From: Pseudarthrobacter raffinosi
GTDB taxonomy: Bacteria > Actinomycetota > Actinomycetes > Actinomycetales > Micrococcaceae
Direction: 5' to 3'
NCBI RefSeq assembly: GCF_023913735.1
Contig: NZ_JAMXBH010000010.1
Location: 62,001 to 126,000 of the forward strand
DNA: 64,000 nt
In this document: piece by piece, positions 1 to 7,331 of the stretch
How positions within the stretch are numbered: position 1 is the stretch's first letter
Layout of the letters: every line of letters starts with the position of its first letter
Notes under the pieces: generated by a model
What the model was told of the DNA's origin: nothing
Seen by the model: only the letters and a program-made list of their open reading frames with translations
Database searches by the model: none
Translations under genes and position numbers: made by a program

Positions 1-537
1 AACGAGGACCAGTTCGCTCAGTTGATGGATCGCAATGTCGGCCCGGCCGTCCAGCAGCGCCACGGCCGTGGGCCCAGCATCAATGACGGTGGCCCGGGCC
101 TTGACCTGCTCCGCAATCCCCAGCCGTTCCAGCAAGCCGGCGAAATAGATGCCGCTGGGGCCGCTCCGGGAATAGGCCACGGAGCGGGCCGATGTCACGG
201 CGGCGATGAAGGCCTCCACGGTGCTGATGTCTGGAATCTGCGCGTCCGGCGGAACTGCCACACCGATACCGGTCCGGGCGACAGGCCTGGGGTCCGTCAG
301 GATGTTGGCTTTGACGAGGTCCGCGAGTGATCCGGTGATGCCTGCCATGACGTCGGGCCGGGCCCCGGATTCGATCCGCGTCAGCAAGCGGAAGGTGGGC
401 TCGAAGACCGCCTCTACAGGCGTCCCGCCGGCCTGAATGTATGCCGGAAGGATGACGTCCTGGACTGCCTGCTTGAGCGCAAAGGCGCAGAAAAGGGTGA
501 GGGGCCTGGCGTCCTCGCTGGCAGCGTGAGAGTCCAT
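1..537 (-). CDS. ModA-like substrate-binding protein (C-terminus beyond left edge)
   Basis: Reading the minus strand from the ATG at 537-535 gives an open frame that runs off the left edge (179 codons seen). The protein starts MDSHAASEDARPLTLFCAFA and continues with PTFRLLTRIESGARPDVMAG and a later RSGPSGIYFAGLLERLGI. This is the layout of ModA-type periplasmic-binding proteins (type II fold), which bind molybdate or other small anions for an ABC importer. No signal peptide or lipobox precedes the domain, so it may be a cytoplasmic member or belong to the ModA-like group of unknown ligand. It is divergent from marR across a 150-bp gap. Fold call is good; ligand is unknown. Confidence 0.72.
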   Translation of the reverse strand, partial: MDSHAASEDARPLTLFCAFALKQAVQDVILPAYIQAGGTPVEAVFEPTFRLLTRIESGARPDVMAGITGSLADLVKANILTDPRPVARTGIGVAVPPDAQIPDISTVEAFIAAVTSARSVAYSRSGPSGIYFAGLLERLGIAEQVKARATVIDAGPTAVALLDGRADIAIHQLSELVLV

Positions 538-561
538 GGGAGTCCTTAGGGTAGTGGGTAG

Positions 562-599
562 TGCGCGCTCCCACCAGACTTACCTTGTGGGAGCGCGCA
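562..599. promoter_or_regulatory. 13-bp perfect inverted repeat in divergent promoter region
   Basis: Arms TGCGCGCTCCCAC (562-574) and GTGGGAGCGCGCA (587-599) are exact reverse complements separated by 12 nt. They lie 25-62 nt upstream of the ModA-like start and about 90 nt before marR. There is no T-run on either side, which argues against a simple terminator. An operator for one of the divergent genes, or a 5'-UTR hairpin of the ModA-like mRNA, are the likely readings. Confidence 0.55.
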
Positions 600-687
600 T
601 TGTTATTTGTTAAGCCCCGGACATGGCTGCTTCCTGCCCGCGGAGTAGCCCTGAAGGGCAGTCCCGCATCGCCCCTATGCTTGGAGG

Positions 688-1161
688 ATGGCAAGCCTCA
701 GCAGCACTGAACAGCAACCGGATGCCGACAAGACCCGGGATCTGGCGGTGGCCATCCTCGACATCTCGTTCGAAGTGCACCGAAAATCCCACGACGGCAC
801 CGGCGTCCTCCCTCTCTCCAGCGGACTGCTGGACATCATCCGGGTCATCGAACGCCACCCCGGCATTACGGTGGCCGAAGTGGCCGCCCGTCTCGGCAGG
901 CAGCTCAGCAATGTGAGCGCGCAACTGCGGGAGCTCGTTGCCCTGGGCCTGGTGACGCGCACGCGGGACGTGGCCGACAAGAGGTATGTGGTGCTTCATC
1001 CCACGCCCGAGGCGCAGCGCATCAGGGCCGTCCTGGAGTCGGCGTGGGCAGAGGCGCTGGAATCCGCCGGGTCGCGGCTGCTGCCGGCGGAGCGGGAGCA
1101 GCTTGCCGCAAGCCTGCCGGCACTGGAGCGTCTTGCCGGCTTCCTCGCCGAGCCCGAGTAG
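688..1161 (+). CDS. MarR family transcriptional regulator
   Basis: 157 aa winged-helix regulator. The HTH is seen in VAEVAARLGRQLSNVSAQLR, followed by a wing (VTRTRDVADKRYVVLHPT) with the D-x-R-x3-L-like pattern of MarR proteins. The ATG at 688 directly follows GGAGG with no usable spacing, so the exact start is uncertain. It lies 82 nt upstream of a co-directional multidrug-type MFS gene, with a perfect palindrome between them. The usual MarR arrangement, in which the regulator represses a neighbouring efflux pump until an aromatic ligand binds, fits here but is inferred. Confidence 0.85.
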   Translation: MASLSSTEQQPDADKTRDLAVAILDISFEVHRKSHDGTGVLPLSSGLLDIIRVIERHPGITVAEVAARLGRQLSNVSAQLRELVALGLVTRTRDVADKRYVVLHPTPEAQRIRAVLESAWAEALESAGSRLLPAEREQLAASLPALERLAGFLAEPE

Positions 1162-1206
1162 CGGACATCACCTCAAGCGGGTCTTTTCTGCGCCCTGAAA
1201 GTACTT

Positions 1207-1222
1207 ATACTTATATAAGTAT
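1207..1222. promoter_or_regulatory. 16-bp palindrome, likely MarR operator
   Basis: ATACTTATATAAGTAT is perfectly palindromic and strikingly AT-rich for this genome. It sits 22 nt before the MFS start codon and just upstream of the GAAGGG ribosome-binding site. MarR proteins bind 16-20 bp palindromes of this sort, so it is the natural operator for the preceding regulator. Confidence 0.7.
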
Positions 1223-1243
1223 TAGGACTTTGAAGGGTGAAAA

Positions 1244-2719
1244 ATGGGCGCGGCAACACAGACGGCGGAACCAGACGCAAAACAGGAGGGCAGGCCAAGA
1301 GGCCAGTGGGGGGCTCTGGTCTTCCTGGCCCTGGCACAGTTCATGGTGGTGCTTGACGGCACCATCGTGAACCTGGCGCTGCCGCGCCTGCAGATCGAAA
1401 TGGGCGTCAGCGACACCACGCGGTCGTGGGTGGTCACGGCCTACGCCCTCGTGTTCGGCGCCTTCCTGCTGCTCGGCGGACGTGTCGCGGACTTCTGGGG
1501 GCGCAAGCGGACCTTCATCGTCGCGGCCGCAGGCTTTGCCATTGCGTCGCTGGCCGGCGGCATCGCGCAGGAAGCCTGGGAACTGATCGGCGCACGTGCG
1601 CTGCAGGGTCTCTTCGCTGCCCTGTTGGCTCCGGCGGCACTGGCGCTGCTGACTGTTTCCTTCCCCGGCGGCAAGGACCGCGGTACGGCCTTCGCCATCT
1701 TCGGATCCATCAGCGGCGTTGGTGCGGCGGTGGGCGTCCTGTTGGGCGGGTTCCTCACGGACTACATGTCATGGCGCTGGACGTTCTTTGTGAACGTGCC
1801 CATCGCCATCATTGCCCTGGTCGGCGTGATATACATGGTCCGCGAGAGCAAAGCGGCAGGCCCTGCCAAGTACGACTGGCCCGGTGTCGTCCTGGCAGCC
1901 CTTGGCCTGGGATCTCTGGTGTACGGCTTCACCAATGCCGAGCATGGCTGGGGCGCGCCGGAGGCACGGGGCTTCATCTTTGCCGGTGTGGTGCTGCTGG
2001 TGCTGTTTGTCGCCGTCGAAAAGAAGGTCAAGCACCCGCTCCTTCCCCTGCGTGTGGCGACGGAACGCAACCGGGCGGCGGCCTTCCTGGCGGCGTTCCT
2101 CTCCGGTGCGGTTCTCATCGGCGGCATCCTGTTCATCAACTTCTACATCCAGATCGTGCTGGGCTTCGCGCCGTTCATCGCCGGGATCGCATCCCTGCCC
2201 ATGACGGTGGTCCTCATCGTCACCGCGGCCCTGGTGGCCAAAAACCTGCCTAAGCTGGGTGCGAAAATCCCCACCGCCGTCGGGCCTGCCTTTATGGCGG
2301 CGGCCATGCTCTGGCTGACCCAGGTCACTGCCGAGGGGACCTATGCGGTCAACATGCTGCCGGCGCTCATCCTGATGGGCATCGGCCTGGGCATGGTGTT
2401 TGTGCCCATGCAGAATCTGGCCCTGTTCAGTGTGGACAAGGATGACGCCGGCGTGGCCAGTGCGTTGGTCAACGCCTCGCAGCAGATCGGCGGCTCACTC
2501 GGCATCGCCCTCTTCAGCACCATCGCCGCCGCAGCAACCGCGGCCGCCGGCGCTGCCGGTGGCAGCCAGATGGTTGCGCTTTCCGCCGGCTACTCGTCGG
2601 TCTTCCTCTGGGCCGCCGGCGTGGCCATCCTGATCGCGCCGCTCGCACTCCTGCTGATCACCATCACCAGGGAAACGTTCAGCGGCAGCGACGAGGACCA
2701 GCCCATCCACCTGGGCTGA
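1244..2719 (+). CDS. DHA2-family MFS drug:proton antiporter (EmrB/QacA type)
   Basis: 491 aa, the usual length for 14-TM DHA2 exporters. Near the N-terminus it has FMVVLDGTIVNLALPRLQIE (motif D1-like, with the conserved membrane aspartate), then VTAYALVFGAFLLLGGRVAD and FWGRKR (motif A). The antiporter region includes a GxxxG-rich segment (SISGVGAAVGVLLGGFLTDY) and SWRWTFFVNVPI (motif typical of the family). Start ATG 1244 follows GAAGGGTG. It is probably an inner-membrane exporter of toxic organic compounds, controlled by the upstream MarR protein through the 16-bp palindrome. A strong hairpin follows the stop. Confidence 0.9.
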   Translation: MGAATQTAEPDAKQEGRPRGQWGALVFLALAQFMVVLDGTIVNLALPRLQIEMGVSDTTRSWVVTAYALVFGAFLLLGGRVADFWGRKRTFIVAAAGFAIASLAGGIAQEAWELIGARALQGLFAALLAPAALALLTVSFPGGKDRGTAFAIFGSISGVGAAVGVLLGGFLTDYMSWRWTFFVNVPIAIIALVGVIYMVRESKAAGPAKYDWPGVVLAALGLGSLVYGFTNAEHGWGAPEARGFIFAGVVLLVLFVAVEKKVKHPLLPLRVATERNRAAAFLAAFLSGAVLIGGILFINFYIQIVLGFAPFIAGIASLPMTVVLIVTAALVAKNLPKLGAKIPTAVGPAFMAAAMLWLTQVTAEGTYAVNMLPALILMGIGLGMVFVPMQNLALFSVDKDDAGVASALVNASQQIGGSLGIALFSTIAAAATAAAGAAGGSQMVALSAGYSSVFLWAAGVAILIAPLALLLITITRETFSGSDEDQPIHLG

Positions 2720-2751
2720 GTCTCCTCGCCGGGGCACGCGCCCCACACAAA

Positions 2752-2787
2752 AGACGCCGACGGCGGGACCTCCCGCCGTCGGCGTCT
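2752..2787. terminator. Bidirectional hairpin terminator between convergent MFS genes
   Basis: 17-bp perfect stem: AGACGCCGACGGCGGGA (2752-2768) pairs with 2771-2787, with a 2-nt apex. The outer bases (ACAA/TTGT) extend the pairing. It sits between the two convergent transporter genes and can serve both. Confidence 0.85.
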
Positions 2788-2848
2788 CTTGTGTCGTTGT
2801 GGCCGCCCTGACAGTGGCAACCATGGAGCTTTGCCGGGCTGGAACAGA

Positions 2849-4141
2849 TCAGTGCGTCAGGTCCTTGCCCTTCGTTTCCGGGATGGTGAACACAACCGCG
2901 ATGCTGACGGCCAGCAGAAGTACCGCATAGACGTTGAAGAGGTTGGCTTGCCCAATCGAGCCGAGCCAGGCCTGCAGGTACGGTGCCGTTCCACCGAAGG
3001 CTGCAACCGCGATGGAATAGGGGACGCCCACACCAACGGTGCGGATTTTGGTGGGGAACAGCTCGGCGTACACGGCCGGTACGATCGCGGCCGCTCCTGC
3101 GATGAAGAACAGCATGACGGACATGGTGACCGTGAGCTGCCACGGGGAGTCCTTCAGCAGCCAGGTCATGGGGAAATGGAACAGCGCGGCGCCGGCGGCG
3201 CTCATGATCATGACGGGCTTGCGTCCAATGCGGTCCGACAGCTTGCCCCAGAACGGAAGTGCGGCGATGAACAGTACATTGGCTATAACGCTGGCCCAAA
3301 GGGTCTCTCCGCGGTCCATCTTCAGCACAGACGCGGCGTAGCTGGGCGTCACGATACCCCAGATGTAGTAAGCCACGGTCAGGCCGACGGTCAGTCCGAT
3401 AACCTGCAGGGCCTGCTTGCGGTGCCGGTAGATCTGCGGCCACATCGGCTCGTGCTTTTCCTTGGGCGGTTCTGCCTCGAAGACCGCGGTTTCCTTCAGT
3501 CGCGCCCTCATGATCAGGGCGTACAGGCCCATGATGCCGCCGATGATGAACGGGATCCGCCAGCCCCAGGCGCCCATGTCAGCCTTGCTCAGGACGTTGG
3601 ACAAGGTGGCGCCAAGGATGGTTCCGGCCAGGATACCGACGGTGCCGGAGGTGTAGATGAGCGTTGCCCAGAAGCCGCGCTTTTCCCTTGGTGCCATTTC
3701 GGAGAGGTATGTCTGCGACGACGGCAGCTCGCCGCCGTGGGCAAGGCCTTGGATCAGGCGGGCCACCAGCAGCATGACTGAGGCAAAGGCCCCGACGGCT
3801 TCGAAGGTCGGTGCGATACCGATCAGCAGGCTGCCCAGAGCAGCGAGCCCGACGGCGAACGTCATGGACGTCTTGCGGCCGATCCGGTCACCGATCCAGC
3901 CGAACACGAAGCCGCCGAATGGGCGGGCGACAAAGCCGACGGCGAAGATCGCCAGCGTGGCGAGGAAGGCCGACGTCGGATCCTCCTTGCTGAACAGGGC
4001 GCTCGCGATAAAAGGCGCGAAGGTTGCGTAGATGGCCCAGTCATACCACTCGACGGCGTTGCCGATGCCGGTGCCGACGAGGGTGCGCAGGTGGGACTTG
4101 TGAACCTGGACGTCTGCTGGGACGCCTGCAGTTGTGGTCAT
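2849..4141 (-). CDS. MFS transporter, metabolite:H+ symporter (MHS) family
   Basis: 430 aa with 12 predicted TM segments. MHS hallmarks are visible: GNAVEWYDWAIYATFAPF at the first TM, RPFGGFVFGWIGDRIGRK (motif A in loop 2-3), GLAHGGELPSSQTYLSEMAP, and a second GKLSDRIGRKPV in loop 8-9. The family imports organic acids, osmolytes and aromatic acids (KgtP, ProP, ShiA). It follows the M20 amidohydrolase by 24 nt on the same strand, so it probably imports that enzyme's substrate, for example an N-acyl amino acid; the substrate is inferred. Confidence 0.88.
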   Translation of the reverse strand: MTTTAGVPADVQVHKSHLRTLVGTGIGNAVEWYDWAIYATFAPFIASALFSKEDPTSAFLATLAIFAVGFVARPFGGFVFGWIGDRIGRKTSMTFAVGLAALGSLLIGIAPTFEAVGAFASVMLLVARLIQGLAHGGELPSSQTYLSEMAPREKRGFWATLIYTSGTVGILAGTILGATLSNVLSKADMGAWGWRIPFIIGGIMGLYALIMRARLKETAVFEAEPPKEKHEPMWPQIYRHRKQALQVIGLTVGLTVAYYIWGIVTPSYAASVLKMDRGETLWASVIANVLFIAALPFWGKLSDRIGRKPVMIMSAAGAALFHFPMTWLLKDSPWQLTVTMSVMLFFIAGAAAIVPAVYAELFPTKIRTVGVGVPYSIAVAAFGGTAPYLQAWLGSIGQANLFNVYAVLLLAVSIAVVFTIPETKGKDLTH

Positions 4142-4165
4142 TGTGTACTCCAGGATTTGAGGGTT

Positions 4166-5386
4166 TTAGTGGGCCGAAGCCAAGGCTGCGATGCGGGAGA
4201 CGGCCAACTCGGTGTAAAGAGCAGTTCCGTCGGACAGGACGCCGTCGTCAAAGGCGGCGTATGGGGAGTGGTTGAAAGCGGTGGTGGTGTGGTCGGCGCC
4301 GGGGGCGACGGCGCTGAGCCCGATAAACGTCCCGGGTACTTCCGCCAGCACCCTCGAAAAATCCTCGGATCCACTGAGCGGGGTGGCCCAGCGGGTGAGG
4401 CGCGAGTGTCCAAAGAGGTTTTCGATGGTCTTCTCCGCGGTGCGCGTTTCGTCGTCGTCGTTGACGGTGAGGGGGTACTCGTGACGGTAGTCGACGTCCA
4501 CCTCAAGGCCGTGGGCAGCGGCGATGCCCTTCAGCAGCGTGGGAGCGGCGGTCATCATCCGCTCCCGGGAGGCATCCGAGAAGGTTCGGATGGTGGCTTC
4601 GATGCGCGCCGATTCCGGAATGATGTTGCGCTTCGTGCCTGCCTGGAGGACGCCCACCGTCAGGACCACGGGATCGAACATGTTGAACTGGCGGGTGATC
4701 ATGACCTGCAGGGCTGTCACCATTTCTGCGGCCGCCGTGACGGGGTCCTTGGCCGCGTGCGGGGCCGAGCCGTGGCCGCCGGCGCCCAGAACCGTGACGG
4801 TGAGGGCGTCCGAGGCGCTCAGCATCACGCCCGGTTTGGTGCAGAACCGGCCATGCGGCTCCAAGGCGGAAAACACGTGCATCCCATAGGCGGCGTCAAC
4901 CCGGCGCCCGGCCGCGTCCAGCACGCCTTCGCGGATCATGTGGCCCGCCCCGTCAAAGCCTTCCTCGCCCGGCTGGAACATCAGCACGACGTCGCCGGCC
5001 AGCTGGTCCCGGCGCTCGGCCAGAAGCGTGGCTGCTCCGGCGAGCATGGCGGTGTGGAGGTCGTGGCCGCACGCGTGCATGGCGCCGTCGATCTTGGACG
5101 CGAACTGGACGCCGGTGCGTTCCTGGACGGGGAGGCCGTCCATGTCGGCCCGCAGGAGGACCGCTGGTTTCGTTGCCGATGCGTGCGGCGCGGTGCCGCG
5201 CAAGACGGCCGTGACCGACGTCGTGCTCTTGCCCAGGGTGATTTCGAACGGCAGGCCGTCGAGCGCCTTGAGGACTTTTTCCTGGGTCCGGGGGAGGCCC
5301 AGGCCGATCTCCGGTTCCTGATGCAGCTCGTGACGCAGCCGGCCAAGGTCGGCCTGCAGATCCTTCGCATCGGTGGTGATTGACAT
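4166..5386 (-). CDS. M20 family metallo-amidohydrolase (hippurate hydrolase/IAA-amino acid hydrolase type)
   Basis: 406 aa, the family length. Metal ligands are present in HACGHDLH (H104, H108-D109) and PGEEG (E141-E142), with RADMDGLPVQE just before. A GGHGSAPH segment belongs to the dimerisation lid. The start at 5386 is preceded by AGGAG. These cytoplasmic enzymes release amino acids or aromatic acids from N-acyl conjugates. The gene is first in a two-gene operon with an MHS permease and is divergent from an Lrp-type regulator. Exact substrate unknown. Confidence 0.88.
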   Translation of the reverse strand: MSITTDAKDLQADLGRLRHELHQEPEIGLGLPRTQEKVLKALDGLPFEITLGKSTTSVTAVLRGTAPHASATKPAVLLRADMDGLPVQERTGVQFASKIDGAMHACGHDLHTAMLAGAATLLAERRDQLAGDVVLMFQPGEEGFDGAGHMIREGVLDAAGRRVDAAYGMHVFSALEPHGRFCTKPGVMLSASDALTVTVLGAGGHGSAPHAAKDPVTAAAEMVTALQVMITRQFNMFDPVVLTVGVLQAGTKRNIIPESARIEATIRTFSDASRERMMTAAPTLLKGIAAAHGLEVDVDYRHEYPLTVNDDDETRTAEKTIENLFGHSRLTRWATPLSGSEDFSRVLAEVPGTFIGLSAVAPGADHTTTAFNHSPYAAFDDGVLSDGTALYTELAVSRIAALASAH

Positions 5387-5482
5387 CTACTCTCCTAATT
5401 TCTGAACGTTTGGTCAGCGACCTGATCCCATTGTGTGGTGATGTGGTTCACAGGCTGGGAAATAGCTGAAAAAAATCAAAAG

Positions 5483-5488
5483 TATAAT
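5483..5488 (+). promoter_or_regulatory. Consensus -10 box of the Lrp-type regulator gene
   Basis: TATAAT sits in an unusually AT-rich stretch (GAAAAAAATCAAAAG before it). It would place transcription start near 5495, downstream of the earliest in-frame ATG (5435), which argues that translation starts at GTG 5531. A convincing -35 was not found. Confidence 0.5.
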
Positions 5489-5530
5489 GGATACGGCAGG
5501 ATTCATTCACCAGAGATAGAAGCGTGCGAA

Positions 5531-6568
5531 GTGGTACTCAGCGAGGAAGACCTTGCCCTGATCAACGTGCTGCAGGTCGCGCCGCGGATCAGCTGGTCGG
5601 ATGCAGCCAATGTGCTGGGAGTGCACGCCACAACGCTGGCTGCGCGCTGGGACAGGCTGAGATTGTCGGGGGCGGCCTGGACGACGGCCCACCTGATCGG
5701 CGATCCCAAAAAGATGTGCCTGGCACTGGTGAGCGTGGATTGCGAAATGCGGTTGCGCGCGGAGGTGACCGCGGCGCTCGCCGCCATCCCTGAGGTGGTC
5801 ACAGTGGAAGAGGCGGCAAGCAACAGGGACCTCATGCTGACGGTCATAGCGCCCACCTTGGCCCGGTTCACGGATCATGTCCTTCCGCGGTTCAAGGAGA
5901 TCCGCGGGTTGGTGAAGTACCGGACCTCGCTGGGTACCCGTCTGCACTCCGCTGGCCATGCGTGGCGGCTCAATACCTTGGACAAGGCGAAGCAGAATGC
6001 GCTTTCGGCCGTTGCCAGTCCTGAAGTCACCGGTTCGGCAGCCTCGAGACCCGGGGCGCCACTGCCGCCCAGCCACCTGGATCTGATCCCGTTCCTGGCG
6101 CGGGACGCGCGAGCGAGCGCAGCGGACATCGCGCGCAGCCTGGGCCGGAGCCCGGCGACGGTCCAGCGGCAGCTCAACAGGGTGGTATCCAGCGGGCTGC
6201 TGTCCTTCCGTTGTGAAATTGCCCAGAATCTCTCCGGCTACCCGGTGAGCTGCCAGTGGTTCGCCAACGTGCCGCCGGGCCAGCACGAGGCCGCGGCCGC
6301 TGAACTCCGCAGCCTCCGCACTGTCCGGTTCAGCGCGTCCACCACCGGAGGCACAAATTTTGTGATCCTCATGTGGCTGAATTCGCTGGCCGATGTGATG
6401 AACGCCGAATTGGCCCTCCAGCAACGCATCCCGCAGATCGAGCTCGTGGAGAGCGTCGTGATCCTGAGCAGCGCCAAGCGGATGGGCTGGATGCTGAACC
6501 CGGATTCGACGGCGAGCGGCGCCGTTGTGGTCTCAACCGCGGAGCTGCCGTCCGTAGGGTTCCCCTGA
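5531..6568 (+). CDS. Lrp/AsnC-type regulator with two HTH domains
   Basis: 345 aa from GTG 5531. The first HTH (VVLSEEDLALINVLQVAPRI, then NVLGVHATTLAARWDRLRLS) is followed by a degenerate AsnC effector domain. A second HTH occupies about residues 185-235 (DLIPFLARDARASAADIARS, GRSPATVQRQLNRVVSSGLL), with another ligand-binding half. An ATG at 5435 is also in frame but lies upstream of the TATAAT box, and its 32 extra residues look non-coding. Tandem Lrp-like proteins of this length are common in Actinobacteria. Being divergent from the M20/MHS operon, it is the likely local regulator. Confidence 0.82.
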   Translation: MVLSEEDLALINVLQVAPRISWSDAANVLGVHATTLAARWDRLRLSGAAWTTAHLIGDPKKMCLALVSVDCEMRLRAEVTAALAAIPEVVTVEEAASNRDLMLTVIAPTLARFTDHVLPRFKEIRGLVKYRTSLGTRLHSAGHAWRLNTLDKAKQNALSAVASPEVTGSAASRPGAPLPPSHLDLIPFLARDARASAADIARSLGRSPATVQRQLNRVVSSGLLSFRCEIAQNLSGYPVSCQWFANVPPGQHEAAAAELRSLRTVRFSASTTGGTNFVILMWLNSLADVMNAELALQQRIPQIELVESVVILSSAKRMGWMLNPDSTASGAVVVSTAELPSVGFP

Positions 6569-6665
6569 GCTTCCAAGCGGCTGCCATTGGCACCGTTGAA
6601 ATCAGATGCGGACGCTTGAATACTGGAAAAAAGACCCGATTCAGGCACGGAGGCGGTGGCATTCT

Positions 6666-7259
6666 ATGAGCGGCGGGGCGGGGTATTTCAAGCGCCGGCT
6701 GGAACGGGCCGCAGAAGTGCGCTCCTACCGCGGTGCGGGGATCAGCGCTGAAGAAGAGGCCGAACTCGAGGCTGCGGAGGCGAAGGGCCGGGGCAAGCGC
6801 AAGAAGGTGGACGATGCCCAGCGGGCGGAGTATCTGATCCGGGACGCCATGGCACAGGGCAAATTCGACAACCTCAAATACGCCGGCAAGCCCATCCCCG
6901 GGCTGGGGGAGCCCTACGATCCTGACTGGTGGGTGAAGGGCCTGATCCAGCGCGAGAACATCAGCGGGCTGGGCCCCAAAGCCATCCTGCTCCGCACCGA
7001 AGACGCCGAACTGGACGGCCGCCTTGATGCCCAGTTCACCGAAAAGCAGGTCCGGGACATCCTCGCTGACTTCAACGCCCGGGTGATCGACACCCGACGC
7101 CAGCTCCAGGGCGGCCCGCCCGTCATCACCAAAACGCGGGACGTCGACGCCGAGGTGGCGCGCTGGCACGAACGCCGTGCCGCCCGCGCACAGGACGCCC
7201 TGCCTGAACCGGAGCCGCAGCGCTCCTGGTGGCAGCGGCTCTGGCGCGGCACCACATAG
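6666..7259 (+). CDS. DUF1992 protein (DnaJ-homologue subfamily C28 conserved domain)
   Basis: 197 aa. The conserved block YLIRDAMAQGKFDNLKYAGK followed by PIPGLGEPYDPDWWVKGLI is diagnostic of DUF1992. The C-terminus is charged and ends in a Trp-rich tail (QRSWWQRLWRGTT). I chose ATG 6666, which has GGAGG 12 nt upstream; an in-frame ATG at 6606 would add 20 residues but has no ribosome-binding site. The domain is shared with eukaryotic DNAJC28, yet no J-domain is present and the bacterial role is unknown. Confidence 0.8.
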   Translation: MSGGAGYFKRRLERAAEVRSYRGAGISAEEEAELEAAEAKGRGKRKKVDDAQRAEYLIRDAMAQGKFDNLKYAGKPIPGLGEPYDPDWWVKGLIQRENISGLGPKAILLRTEDAELDGRLDAQFTEKQVRDILADFNARVIDTRRQLQGGPPVITKTRDVDAEVARWHERRAARAQDALPEPEPQRSWWQRLWRGTT

Positions 7260-7299
7260 CTGAGCGGGCGAGAGTAGCTGAGCGGACGGGGGGCAACGG

Positions 7300-7325
7300 A
7301 CGACGGCGGCGCCTCCCGCCGTCGT
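7300..7325. terminator. Hairpin between convergent DUF1992 and PBP genes
   Basis: 10-bp perfect stem ACGACGGCGG (7300-7309) / CCGCCGTCGT (7316-7325) with a 6-nt loop, in the 72-nt gap between two convergent genes. A bidirectional terminator is the simplest reading. Confidence 0.65.
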
Positions 7326-7331
7326 CGGATC

